Shown here: one piece after another, positions 1 through 8,465 of the stretch | Layout of the letters: every line of letters begins with the position of its first letter | Numbering within the stretch: the stretch's first letter is position 1 | DNA from: Desulfobulbaceae bacterium | GTDB taxonomy: Bacteria > Desulfobacterota > Desulfobulbia > Desulfobulbales > VMSU01 | Direction: 5' to 3' | Length of the DNA: 39,780 bases | Assembly: GCA_028718985.1 (NCBI GenBank) | Contig: JAQUKQ010000014.1 | Span: forward strand, 1 to 39,780 | The notes under the pieces: generated by a model | What the model saw: the letters and a program-made list of their open reading frames with translations, nothing else | Database searches by the model: none | Told to the model about the DNA's origin: nothing | Program-made: the position numbers and the translations under genes

Positions 1-889
1 CGACTTGATCGATATGAGTTGCCCCGGAAAAGAGCATGACCAGACGGTCCACACCCAAGGCGATACCGGCGGCGGCTGGCAGCTTGGCCAAATCGGTCAG
101 GAATGGTTCGGGCATCGGGCCGGGTTGGCGGCCGAGGGAGGAGATGCTCTTCTGCTCGCTCTGGAAGCGGAGTCGTTGTTCGTTGGCATCGGTCAGCTCA
201 GAAAAGCCGTTTGCCAGCTCGATGCCATTGATGTAGAGCTCGAAACGTTCGGCGAGTGTCGGGTTGTTGGGTTGGAGGCGAGCGAGAGAGGCTTGGACGG
301 CCGGGTAATCGCACAGAAAGACAGGTGTTCTCTGCCCGAGGTGAGGTTCGATGTCGCGCACCAGGATCTCTTCGAAACAGTCATCGGCCAAGGCCTGATC
401 AAGGGAGATAGGGGCGTAGCGTTGAAAGGCGGCATGTAGGGTGAGGCGCGGCCAAGGCGGCGAGAGATCGATGGCGTGACTATGACATTGCAGGACGTTG
501 TTTGTCGTGAGTGAGCGGAGCAACTCTTCGCAGTCGGTCATCAAATCACGATAATCCGCATTGCTGCGATACCACTCCAGCATGGTCATTTCCGGCAGGT
601 GGCGCTCACCTCTTTCCTGGCGGCGAAAGCACTTGCAGATCTGAAATATCCGGGCATGTCCGGCGGCCAGCAGCCGTTTCATGCAGAGTTCAGGGGAGGT
701 TTGCAGGTACCATTCGCCACTCTGCTCCGGTTCGATGTGCGCTTCTGGGGCGGGGGCCGGGATGCGAACCGGGGTCTCGACCTCTAAAAAACCTTGGTCG
801 ATAAAAAAAGAGCGCGTTCCCTGGAGCAGGGCAGCGCGCTCTTGTAAGATCGAAAGTCGGTTGTGTTGGGTGTTGGTAGGGGAGGGCAA
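1..889 (-). CDS. epmA: EF-P lysine ligase EpmA (GenX/PoxA), C-terminus cut by window edge
   Basis: This is a class II lysyl-tRNA synthetase paralogue without a tRNA anticodon domain. The family attaches (R)-beta-lysine to the conserved lysine of elongation factor P. On the minus strand I read the E. coli-like run LEVETP, then TSPELCMKRLLAAG, the motif 2 region ending EMTMLEWY, and motif 3 GIALGVDRLVML close to the window edge, so only about ten residues should be missing. No in-frame ATG or GTG precedes the conserved N-terminus. The best start is TTG at 889, which lacks a clear ribosome binding site. The frame is the same as that of efp and follows its TAG stop directly, so translation may depend on efp. 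Family assignment is firm; the start is uncertain. Confidence 0.9.
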   Translation of the reverse strand, partial: MPSPTNTQHNRLSILQERAALLQGTRSFFIDQGFLEVETPVRIPAPAPEAHIEPEQSGEWYLQTSPELCMKRLLAAGHARIFQICKCFRRQERGERHLPEMTMLEWYRSNADYRDLMTDCEELLRSLTTNNVLQCHSHAIDLSPPWPRLTLHAAFQRYAPISLDQALADDCFEEILVRDIEPHLGQRTPVFLCDYPAVQASLARLQPNNPTLAERFELYINGIELANGFSELTDANEQRLRFQSEQKSISSLGRQPGPMPEPFLTDLAKLPAAAGIALGVDRLVMLFSGATHIDQV

Positions 890-937
890 TGGGAGATTGT
901 TGGTTTTGGCAGCTCGGGGAGCAGAAACGTTACGCTG

Positions 938-1501
938 CTACTCCTTGACCCTGGTCATGTATTCGCCAGTGCGGGTATCGATCTGGATGAGATCATCTTC
1001 ACTGACGAAGGGCGGCACTTGCAGCTCGTAGCCAGTTTCTACAGTGACCGGCTTGCTGTCGCTGCCAGAGGTGTCTCCCTTGGCCCAGGGGTCGGCTTTG
1101 ATGACCCGCAGGGTGACGGAAGTCGGCAGGGTGACACCAATGGAGGCACCGCGGTAGAGCAGGACTTGCACGTCCATGTTGTCGACCATGAAGTTGATGC
1201 TGTCGCCCAAATGCTCGCGGGTGATGGTGAGTTGCTCGTAATTCTGGTTGTCCATGAAGATGAAATCGTCGCCCTGGGAGTAGAGGTACTGCATGGCGCG
1301 CTCTTCGAGGTCGGCCTTTTCGAATTTATCGTTGGAACGGAAGGTGCGCTCCAGCATGTTGCCATTGACCATATTGCGCATCTTGGTGCGGTACAGGGCT
1401 TGGCCCTTGCCCGGCTTGGCAAATTGGAAGTCGACGATGATGTAGGGGTTGCCATCAATCTCAAGTTTCAGGCCTTTTTTTAGGTCGGCGGCGGTATACA
1501 T
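938..1501 (-). CDS. efp: elongation factor P
   Basis: Elongation factor P enters the ribosomal E site and relieves stalling at consecutive prolines. The 187-residue length is standard, with the KOW-like N-terminal domain followed by two OB-fold domains ending in the usual TGEYMTRVKE. The loop AKPGKGQA places the modifiable lysine at residue 32, equivalent to Lys34 of the E. coli protein. A lysine here, with epmA directly downstream, indicates the beta-lysyl modification route rather than the arginine-rhamnose (EarP) route. A GGAG lies about ten bases before the ATG. No lysine 2,3-aminomutase (epmB) is visible; it may lie beyond the window start. Confidence 0.97.
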   Translation of the reverse strand: MYTAADLKKGLKLEIDGNPYIIVDFQFAKPGKGQALYRTKMRNMVNGNMLERTFRSNDKFEKADLEERAMQYLYSQGDDFIFMDNQNYEQLTITREHLGDSINFMVDNMDVQVLLYRGASIGVTLPTSVTLRVIKADPWAKGDTSGSDSKPVTVETGYELQVPPFVSEDDLIQIDTRTGEYMTRVKE

Positions 1502-1639
1502 GGTGCTTTTCTCCAGGGGTATTGATTGAAAGGAACAGCCCTTTTACCCTGATACTGGGCATTTTTCAAGATCAAAGTGGAGAAGGAGCGTCAGGCGAGA
1601 GTGTATCCACGGCTTTTTCGGGTTGGCGGGCAGGAAGAT

Positions 1640-1874
1640 GTTTCACGGCATTCTGAAGGATTTGAATTCGGTACTGCGGGCTGGATCAATTACTTTCGGT
1701 TGGCCGAAACAACGGGATTTGCGGTGAGAGTGATCAATGGGACAGAAGACGGCTTCGGCTGATCCTCTGCAGTGGAAAAGGACTTGTGCCCGATTCAAGC
1801 AATTGATGAAGTTTGGTGTTGACGAGGAGCGTGCCGTGCGGCCTGCGCTTAAGGCCGGGGAAACCCGTCGGTAG
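1640..1874 (+). pseudogene. group II intron reverse transcriptase/maturase, C-terminal remnant
   Basis: Read across three frames on the plus strand, this gap holds the C-terminal maturase (domain X) signature of group II intron proteins. First comes ILKDLNSVLR (about 1650-1679), then GWINYFRLAET (1679-1711), then DQWDRRRLRLIL (about 1732-1767), then QWKRTCARFKQLMKFGVDEERA (in pieces, about 1769-1836), ending at TAG 1872-1874. The segments are in the order and spacing known for the family, and each junction fits loss or gain of one or two bases. The reverse transcriptase part is absent because efp lies directly upstream. The scrap abuts the 3' end of pepN. I see no domain V RNA hairpin. It is non-functional. 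Confidence 0.75.
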
Positions 1875-1879
1875 TCGAT

Positions 1880-4537
1880 TCAGGAAAGCGTACGGGATAC
1901 CACTTCAAAGACCCCTTTGGAGAGGCCATTGTGAGCGATGATCCGTTGCAGTTGAATCTGGATCAGCTCCTGTCGGAGGGGGATGTGTCGCCGCCATTGT
2001 GAAAATTTTCCGGCCAGGCGCGCCGCGATATGGGGGTTGATAGTATCGATGGCAAGCACTTGTTCGGCTAGAAAATCGTAACCCGCACCACTTCGGTCGT
2101 GAAAACAGACCGGATTGCTGGCAAAAGAGCCAATCAAGGCTCGAACTTTGTTGGGGTTTTTAATGTTGAAGGCGGCATGTTGCATCAGGGTTTTGACCTT
2201 GTCCAGTGTTTCGGGCAAAGGGGCCGTGGCTTGCAGGCCAAACCACTTATCAAGCACCAGGGCCTCGCCCTGCCATTTTTCATAAAAAGTATTGAGGACA
2301 GTCTCTGCTTCAGGGGAACCGGCGTGCACCAAAGCGCCAAGTGCCGCACCCTCGTCACTCATGTTGTCGGCGGCGTGAAATTGACGGAGGCCGAGAGAGA
2401 TCGACTCTTGGTCTGGCGTAGCCAGGAGATAGTTCAGGCTGAGGTTTTTTAAGCGTCTTTGACCGGCAAGCACCGGATCATAGCGATATGGTGCTGGAGT
2501 TTGGTTAGCTTCGTAGGTCTCGATCCACTGCTTTCGTAAGCGGCTTGCCAGCTCACGGCGCACAAATTCTCGTGACTGATGAATGGCATCGATGTCGATC
2601 TCATCCACCAGTTCGGCTAGGTAGTCTTCTGCCGGCAGAGTCAGGAGTTGGGCGATAAAGGATTTGTCCTCGACGAAAGCCGGCGCCAGCAGCTCTTCCA
2701 CGAGATCGGCGATGGCGTGGTTGAAGAATAATGGCCTTGCGGCGCGCGACTCCTCGACAAGCCCGAGAATTGTTTTGATGAACAGCCGTTGGCCTGCCTC
2801 CCAGCGATTGAAAGGATCTTGATCGTGCAAGAGCAGGAAGCGCAGGTCCTCGTCGCTGTAGTCATAGTGCATTTTCACCGGGGCTGAAAAGCCGCGGAGC
2901 AGCGAGGGGACCGGCCGCTTACTGATACCGGTGAAGGTGTGGGTCTGTTCGGCTTTGCAGATGTGGAGAAGTTTTGATGAATTAGCCGCATAAACATCGC
3001 CCTCTTCATGCAGGGGGATCTCCTGTCCATCTTCATCCAAAAGGGCAATGGCGAGCGGGATGTGCAGCATGGTCGCCGCTTCTCCCGCCCGGGGGGAGAG
3101 CTGTTGGCGGACAGTCAGCTGAAAACGCTGTGCCGCCAGCTCATAGTGACTGCTGATCGTAAGTTGTGGGGTGCCGGGCTGGCTGTACCAGCGTTTGAAC
3201 TGGTTGAGGTTTGGCGGAGAGTCGCCCGTTTTTCGCTCTTGCAGGGCTTCCTCCATGGCCAAGATGAAGTCATCGGTGGTGGCTGCCCCGCCGTCATGCC
3301 GCTCCAGGTAGATCGCCATGCCGCGTTGGAATCTCTCCTCACCAAGAATGGTGTGCAACATGCGGATCACCTCCGCGCCTTTTTCGTAGACGGTCAGGGT
3401 GTAGAAATTGTTGATTTCGATATAGGACTCCGGTCGCACCGGGTGCGCCATCGGGCCAGCATCTTCTGGAAACTGGTGGTTGCGGAGCATCGTGACGTCA
3501 TGGATGCGATGCACGGCCCGCGAGTTGGTGTCGGCCGAAAATTCTTGATCGCGGAAGACGGTCAGCCCCTCTTTGAGACTGAGCTGGAACCAGTCACGAC
3601 AGGTCACCCGGTTGCCGGTCCAGTTGTGGAAATACTCGTGGGCTACTACCGACTCGATGCCGTTGTAGTCCTGGTCGGTTGCGGTTTGCGGTTTGGCCAG
3701 GATGAATTTCGAGTTGAAGATGTTAAGTCCTTTGTTCTCCATGGCCCCGGCATTGAAGTCATCGACCGCCACGATCATGTACTGATCGAGATCATACTCC
3801 AGGCCAAAGCGTTTTTCGTCCCAGGCCATGGCCTTTTGCAGAGAGCGCATGGCATGATCGCATTTGTCGGCGTTGTGGTGCTCGGTGTAGATCTCGAGCC
3901 GCACATTCCGGCCGCTTTGGGTGGTGAATTGATCGCTCAGCATGGCAAGATTGCCGGCCACCAGGGCGAAGAGGTAGCACGGTTTGGGAAAGGGATCCTG
4001 CCAGGAGGCCTGGTGGCGGCCGTTGGCCAGGGCTTTGCTCTCCAGCAGATTGCCGTTGGCAAGCAGAATTGGGTACTTGGCGTGGTCGGCTTCAATCGTG
4101 GTAGTGAAGCGGCTGAGCACGTCCGGGCGATCGGGGAAAAAGGTGATCTTGCGGAAACCTTCCGCCTCGCACTGCGTGCAGAAGATGCCGTTAGAGCGGT
4201 AGAGGCCTTCGAGTGAGGTATTGTTTTGGGGGTGGATACGAGTGCTGATTTGCAAGTGGAAGGTGGCAGGAGGTGACAAGATGACGAGGGCCTCGGCATC
4301 AAGGCGATACCCTTTCTCGCTCAGGGGTTGACCGTCGAGGGTGATGTCGAGCAGTTCCAGGTCACTGCCGTCGAGGCGGAGGTCCTTGGCGACGGCCGTT
4401 GTTCTTGTGATCGTCAGGGTTGAGGAGATAACGGCATGATCTTCGTGCAGTGCGCAACGCAAGGTGATTGACTCGATCTGAAAGGGGAAGGGTTGATAGT
4501 CTTTCAGGAAAGTGGTTTTGGGCTGGTTTTTGTTCAT
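1880..4537 (-). CDS. pepN: aminopeptidase N (M1 family)
   Basis: A cytoplasmic zinc aminopeptidase that removes N-terminal residues from peptides in late protein turnover. At 885 residues it matches the Proteobacterial PepN subfamily. The substrate-binding GAMEN motif appears as AGAMENKGLNIF near residue 265, and the zinc site as HEYFHNWTGNRVT near residue 300, with the second glutamate in the downstream LKEGLTVFRDQEF helix. The long C-terminal alpha-helical domain typical of the family is present to the end. There is no signal peptide. The ATG at 4537 is followed by a short polar start. It is monocistronic as far as can be seen, with the rhomboid gene about 100 bases upstream on the same strand. 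Confidence 0.97.
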   Translation of the reverse strand: MNKNQPKTTFLKDYQPFPFQIESITLRCALHEDHAVISSTLTITRTTAVAKDLRLDGSDLELLDITLDGQPLSEKGYRLDAEALVILSPPATFHLQISTRIHPQNNTSLEGLYRSNGIFCTQCEAEGFRKITFFPDRPDVLSRFTTTIEADHAKYPILLANGNLLESKALANGRHQASWQDPFPKPCYLFALVAGNLAMLSDQFTTQSGRNVRLEIYTEHHNADKCDHAMRSLQKAMAWDEKRFGLEYDLDQYMIVAVDDFNAGAMENKGLNIFNSKFILAKPQTATDQDYNGIESVVAHEYFHNWTGNRVTCRDWFQLSLKEGLTVFRDQEFSADTNSRAVHRIHDVTMLRNHQFPEDAGPMAHPVRPESYIEINNFYTLTVYEKGAEVIRMLHTILGEERFQRGMAIYLERHDGGAATTDDFILAMEEALQERKTGDSPPNLNQFKRWYSQPGTPQLTISSHYELAAQRFQLTVRQQLSPRAGEAATMLHIPLAIALLDEDGQEIPLHEEGDVYAANSSKLLHICKAEQTHTFTGISKRPVPSLLRGFSAPVKMHYDYSDEDLRFLLLHDQDPFNRWEAGQRLFIKTILGLVEESRAARPLFFNHAIADLVEELLAPAFVEDKSFIAQLLTLPAEDYLAELVDEIDIDAIHQSREFVRRELASRLRKQWIETYEANQTPAPYRYDPVLAGQRRLKNLSLNYLLATPDQESISLGLRQFHAADNMSDEGAALGALVHAGSPEAETVLNTFYEKWQGEALVLDKWFGLQATAPLPETLDKVKTLMQHAAFNIKNPNKVRALIGSFASNPVCFHDRSGAGYDFLAEQVLAIDTINPHIAARLAGKFSQWRRHIPLRQELIQIQLQRIIAHNGLSKGVFEVVSRTLS

Positions 4538-4637
4538 TGAATCGCTACCTTTTTTGATGAAGAGGTGGAAAGTTGCTCTTTGCAGGCGGTTGTGTGGCAG
4601 GCGAGGATGGCATGCATGGATGGCGTCGGCTTATGGC

Positions 4638-5489
4638 TCAATTGAGGAAATGGTTCAGCGTTCCGCTAGCAACGGCAAGCGTCAGGATGACGGCGGTGCC
4701 GACGGCGCAGCTGATCCCAAGGAATCTATCGCCCATCGACTCTCGTTTTTGTTCCTGATAGCCTACGAGAAAGCCGATGAGGGCGCCCGTCGCCATGCCG
4801 CCGCCATGTCCCCAGTTGTTGATTCCGGGTACCATCAGGCCAAAGACGAAGATGCTTAGAGCCCAGCGTCCAAGCTGGCTGTAGATATTTTGCCCATGGG
4901 TGCCACCACGACTCTTGCCATAGTAGAGCATGGCGCCGATCAGGCTGCAGACAGCTGCGGAGGCACCGATCGTGAAGTTGATGCCGGCAAAAAAAGAGAG
5001 AATGTAGCCGCCGATACCGCCGAGGGTGTAGATCGATAGCATCCGGTAGGCACCGTACTCTTGGATGACCAGCGGCGCAATTTGGCGCAGCGCAACCATG
5101 TTGAACAAAATGTGAAGCAGACTGCCATGCAGGTAGTTGGCCGATACCAGTGACCAGAGGCGATGCAGATGCAAGATAGGGTAGGTGCCGGTGGAGCCTA
5201 GCAGCAGAAGACTTCGGTTTGAGGGCGACAGAAATTCAAAGGGGTTGTTGAAGGCGTGGCTGATGTCGCGTGAACTGAGCAACAGCGAGATGAGGAACAT
5301 GCCGACATTGGTGTAGAGGATGAGATTGATTGCCTGATTAGGATCAGAGAGGGCAGCGGCTAAGCGATTGGTCTTCCACCAGGAGCCAGGATTCTTTATG
5401 TGGCAATAGGGACAGGCCGGCTCGTTACGATTGATCAAGCGGCGGCAATTCGGGCAAAGCATGGAACTTTTGACTGTGGTGGTCGACAT
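4638..5489 (-). CDS. rhomboid family intramembrane serine protease with N-terminal zinc ribbon
   Basis: Intramembrane serine proteases of this family cleave transmembrane segments. The N-terminus carries two CxxC pairs (CPNCRR and CPYCH), a small zinc ribbon. The six-helix rhomboid core follows: HGSLLHILFNM in helix 2 supplies the oxyanion histidine and asparagine, GASAAVCS in helix 4 holds the nucleophilic serine, and NNWGHGGGMATGALIG in helix 6 holds the catalytic histidine. All residues needed for activity are present. I chose the ATG at 5489 (MSTTTV) because the zinc ribbon begins right after it. A longer reading to 5600 exists but adds an unremarkable 37 residues; neither start has a good ribosome binding site. 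The substrate is unknown. Confidence 0.88.
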   Translation of the reverse strand: MSTTTVKSSMLCPNCRRLINRNEPACPYCHIKNPGSWWKTNRLAAALSDPNQAINLILYTNVGMFLISLLLSSRDISHAFNNPFEFLSPSNRSLLLLGSTGTYPILHLHRLWSLVSANYLHGSLLHILFNMVALRQIAPLVIQEYGAYRMLSIYTLGGIGGYILSFFAGINFTIGASAAVCSLIGAMLYYGKSRGGTHGQNIYSQLGRWALSIFVFGLMVPGINNWGHGGGMATGALIGFLVGYQEQKRESMGDRFLGISCAVGTAVILTLAVASGTLNHFLN

Positions 5490-5755
5490 GAGGAGTAATT
5501 TTTGATTGGGGTTGGTGAAAAAGGGGTGCTCCGCGTATCTGTTTCCGGCGAAGGACCTTTCCGCTATCCGCATATGTCCCAAACGGCAGGCGCTTGTCAA
5601 TTGAAGAAAGGTGCTTCGTGAAAAAACGATGGGCCTATTTTCGTTATTTGGTGTCCTCCGGCAAGAAAATTTCCTTTGCCTTATCTAGGGCTTTGCGTTT
5701 AAGTGTGTCTTTTCTTCTCTTTCGTAATCCCTTGATTGGTAGGCTGTAAGCGCGC

Positions 5756-7864
5756 ATGGCAAAGTCGTTTGATCTGAATGAATATATCAGCCTCATGGAG
5801 GGTTTTCTCGGGAACCAGGATGGACCGGCAAAACCTTTTTGGAAGGCGCTGAGTTTTGCGGTCGATGCCCATCAGGGGCAGCTTCGTAAGTCAGGGGAGC
5901 CGTATATCAGCCACCCCTGTCATGTTGCCCAGATTCTGGCGCAGGAGTTGGATGTTACCCATCCCGAGACGCTTGCTGCCGCGATCCTGCACGATACTGT
6001 TGAAGATGTGCCAGAAGTGACCCACGAGGTGATTGGCGAACATTTCGGCCGCAACGTCGAGGCCATTGTCGATGGGTGCACCAAGGTTGCCAATTTGAGT
6101 GGTGATCGGCAGATCTTTTCCAAGCAGGTGCATCGCAAGATCTTCTCCGGTGCTGCTTCCCGGATTGAGGTGATGCTGATCAAGATGGCGGATAGGCTGC
6201 ATAATATGCGAACCATGGACTCCATGCCGAAGCATAAGCGCCAGAAAATCGCCGAAGAGACCTTGAACGTCTATGCCCCGATGTCGAGAATCATGGGCAT
6301 TTTCGAACTCAAGCGCGAGTTGTACAACCTGGCTCTGATTTATAAGTTCCCACGCCAGAGTCATAAGCTGCTTGTTCAAATCCAGAAAATCGCTGCAGAC
6401 CCACGGGTGGAGGAGATTCGGCGGCGTATTCAGACTGAGCTTGATCAGTGCTGGATTTCCGCTGACATCTACATTGTCCCCAAAGGCTTATGGGCCTATT
6501 TTGATGCCGTCAATCAGGTCTTGGTCAAGGAGATCGAGACGCCGATGGAGGTCATTCTGGCAGTGCCCGATATTCAGTCCTGCTACCGGACGTTAGGCAT
6601 TATCAATCAGATCTATCCCCCTATCCCCAGCAGTATCCGTGATTTTATCGCTAATCCGAAACCCACCGGTTATCAGAGTCTACACGCCCGAGCCAATATA
6701 GACGGGCAGAATTATCTGTTCAAGTTCCGCACAAACCACATGTATCAGGTTGGCCGAGTCGGTATTATCCGCATGTGGCTAGATCACCGTAATGGACCGT
6801 CGGCCTACGAGAAGGAGATTCAGGAGATCTTCAATATTCTGGGCGGTGATGACGATCTCTCGTATACCGATGCCATAGCCGCCTCAGGTGGCCGGGAGAT
6901 CTACACCTTTACGCCGAAGGGAGAGCGGATCTGCCTGCCGAAGCGCAGCACTGTTCTCGATTTTGCCTTCAAGGTGCATACCGAAATCGGCCGGCATTGC
7001 GTTGCCGCTATTGTTGGCAGTCGCCGTACCGGTATCGATCATGTTCTTGAAGACGGCGACCGGATTCAAATCATTACCCGCAAGACACCGAGCGAGTTTG
7101 GCCCGGAGATGGTTGAGTCCTGCCAGACAGCCAAGGCCCGTTCGGCGCTGGCTAAAATTTTTCGTGATCAACGGCAAATTCTGGCGGAAGACATCGGGGC
7201 GAGCATCATTCGCCAGGAGATGAAACGCTATGGCCTGCCGAGGGAACTTCTCGAAGACGATCATGTCTCGGTTGTTTTGGATCATTTCGAGTTAGAGAGC
7301 AGAGAGGCGCTTTATCAGGAGGTTGGTAGTGGGCAGTTGCTGCTCAAGCCTTTGATGTTGTTCATGAAAGACGAGCTCTACGCTGGCCATCCAACCCTTG
7401 AGCCGCCGACAGGGGCCTTGAACCAGATATTCTTAAATACCTTGGATCCTGCCTGTGTCAAACTGTCGCGCTGCTGTTCACCGACACCGACCGAAAAAGC
7501 CCTGTACGGTCTTCTCAGCCCACGAGGTCTTTCGGTGCATAGGAAAGAGTGCGCCAAGATGGGTTCGTTGCATCTGCAGCGGGAAGATGTTGTGGAGCTG
7601 AAATGGCACTTGAAGAAGACGGTGGTGAATAAGCCGCAAACCATCGTCATGATGCAGGTGCCAAGCCGCAACCGTCTGCTGATGGTGCTCGGCGTTGCCC
7701 CTTTGGAGATGAGGATTCAGAATATCATTCTGCTGTCATCGCTGGCTGACGGCCGATCGGTTTGGCAGATCGATTTCGAGGTTGAAACCTTGCAGGCACT
7801 GAAGAATGTGCTCAGTCATTTCGATAAGACTGGGCTGGATTATGAAATGGTTTTGGAGCAGTAA
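5756..7864 (+). CDS. long RelA/SpoT homologue, probably (p)ppGpp hydrolase with inactive synthetase domain
   Basis: RSH proteins make or degrade the alarmone (p)ppGpp. The HD hydrolase half is intact: Arg44, His53, the HDTVED motif at 79-84 and MADRLHNMRT. The region aligned with the synthetase keeps its scaffold (IANPKPTGYQSLHA) but has lost catalytic parts. The R-x-K-x-x-S-I basic loop is replaced by VPKGLWAY, the Asp-bearing DxxAxR strand reads PMEVILAV, and the glutamate of ExQIRT is absent (YLFKFRT). TGS and a C-terminal ACT-like region follow, for a total of 702 residues. I infer a hydrolase-dominated enzyme. It is not the usual bifunctional SpoT/Rel, so a second RSH gene probably exists elsewhere. 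No clear ribosome binding site precedes the ATG. Confidence 0.88.
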   Translation: MAKSFDLNEYISLMEGFLGNQDGPAKPFWKALSFAVDAHQGQLRKSGEPYISHPCHVAQILAQELDVTHPETLAAAILHDTVEDVPEVTHEVIGEHFGRNVEAIVDGCTKVANLSGDRQIFSKQVHRKIFSGAASRIEVMLIKMADRLHNMRTMDSMPKHKRQKIAEETLNVYAPMSRIMGIFELKRELYNLALIYKFPRQSHKLLVQIQKIAADPRVEEIRRRIQTELDQCWISADIYIVPKGLWAYFDAVNQVLVKEIETPMEVILAVPDIQSCYRTLGIINQIYPPIPSSIRDFIANPKPTGYQSLHARANIDGQNYLFKFRTNHMYQVGRVGIIRMWLDHRNGPSAYEKEIQEIFNILGGDDDLSYTDAIAASGGREIYTFTPKGERICLPKRSTVLDFAFKVHTEIGRHCVAAIVGSRRTGIDHVLEDGDRIQIITRKTPSEFGPEMVESCQTAKARSALAKIFRDQRQILAEDIGASIIRQEMKRYGLPRELLEDDHVSVVLDHFELESREALYQEVGSGQLLLKPLMLFMKDELYAGHPTLEPPTGALNQIFLNTLDPACVKLSRCCSPTPTEKALYGLLSPRGLSVHRKECAKMGSLHLQREDVVELKWHLKKTVVNKPQTIVMMQVPSRNRLLMVLGVAPLEMRIQNIILLSSLADGRSVWQIDFEVETLQALKNVLSHFDKTGLDYEMVLEQ

Positions 7865-7871
7865 TGCCGAT

Positions 7872-8261
7872 TCAGGTCGCCTCTTTGCGGCTCTCTTTGT
7901 ATATTTTGACGATTTTTGGGGCCAGCTCTCTGTTGACAAAGGGCTTGACAATGTAGCCCTGGACTCCGAGCTTGGCGCAGGCGACGATGGAGTCTTTGTC
8001 CGATTGGCTGCTGACCATAATGATGACGATTTTTTTGTCTTTGCGCTCTTCCCTGATCGTCTTTAATACCTGGTAGCCATTGGTGTTGGGTAGGCCAAAG
8101 TCAAGCAGGAGTACGTCCGGCTTCCACTCGTCATAGATGCGAATTGCCTCATCGCCGTCGGTGGCAATCTTATGCTCACAAAGCGCCTCCGGCAAGGACG
8201 CTTGATACAATTTCTGGGTTACCTTTTCGTCTTCGGCAATAAGAATTTTTAACGCTGCCAT
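7872..8261 (-). CDS. single-domain response regulator (CheY-like receiver)
   Basis: A stand-alone receiver domain of about 129 residues without an output domain. It has the acidic pair in LIAEDE, the phospho-acceptor aspartate in VLLLDFGLPNTNG, the serine switch in IIMVSSQSD, and the KPF motif with the conserved lysine near the end. I start it at the ATG at 8261 (MAALKIL) because AAAGGA lies seven bases upstream; the longer reading to 8471 runs through sequence without homology. It converges on the RSH gene with only seven bases between stop codons, and is divergent from the CheD-HDOD gene. Its kinase is not in the window. Confidence 0.9.
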   Translation of the reverse strand: MAALKILIAEDEKVTQKLYQASLPEALCEHKIATDGDEAIRIYDEWKPDVLLLDFGLPNTNGYQVLKTIREERKDKKIVIIMVSSQSDKDSIVACAKLGVQGYIVKPFVNRELAPKIVKIYKESRKEAT

Positions 8262-8465
8262 GTCGGTTCCTTTGCGGATAGCTGTGGTAGATTGGCGATA
8301 CTTTGGTGTTTTGTAGGGTAACTTGGAGCAAGTTGTGCTGCTAATGCCAGCTGCTGATGTTCTTTTACCGATCATAATATCTATTCTATCTTGCTCAAAG
8401 ATACCACATTTTTTTGGTGGCATCATCTTCTGATAGCCCTTAGTGCCGGGCAAAGGCTGCGTCTC

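Noticed and set aside
938-940. TAG of efp as a pyrrolysine codon
   Set aside because: EF-P normally ends exactly here, so a natural stop is the simpler reading.
863-1483. 206-residue plus-strand ORF
   Set aside because: It is antisense to efp, whose protein is unmistakable; this is a codon-bias shadow.
3008-4216. 402-residue plus-strand ORF
   Set aside because: Antisense to pepN; no recognisable domain, explained by the codon usage of the real gene.
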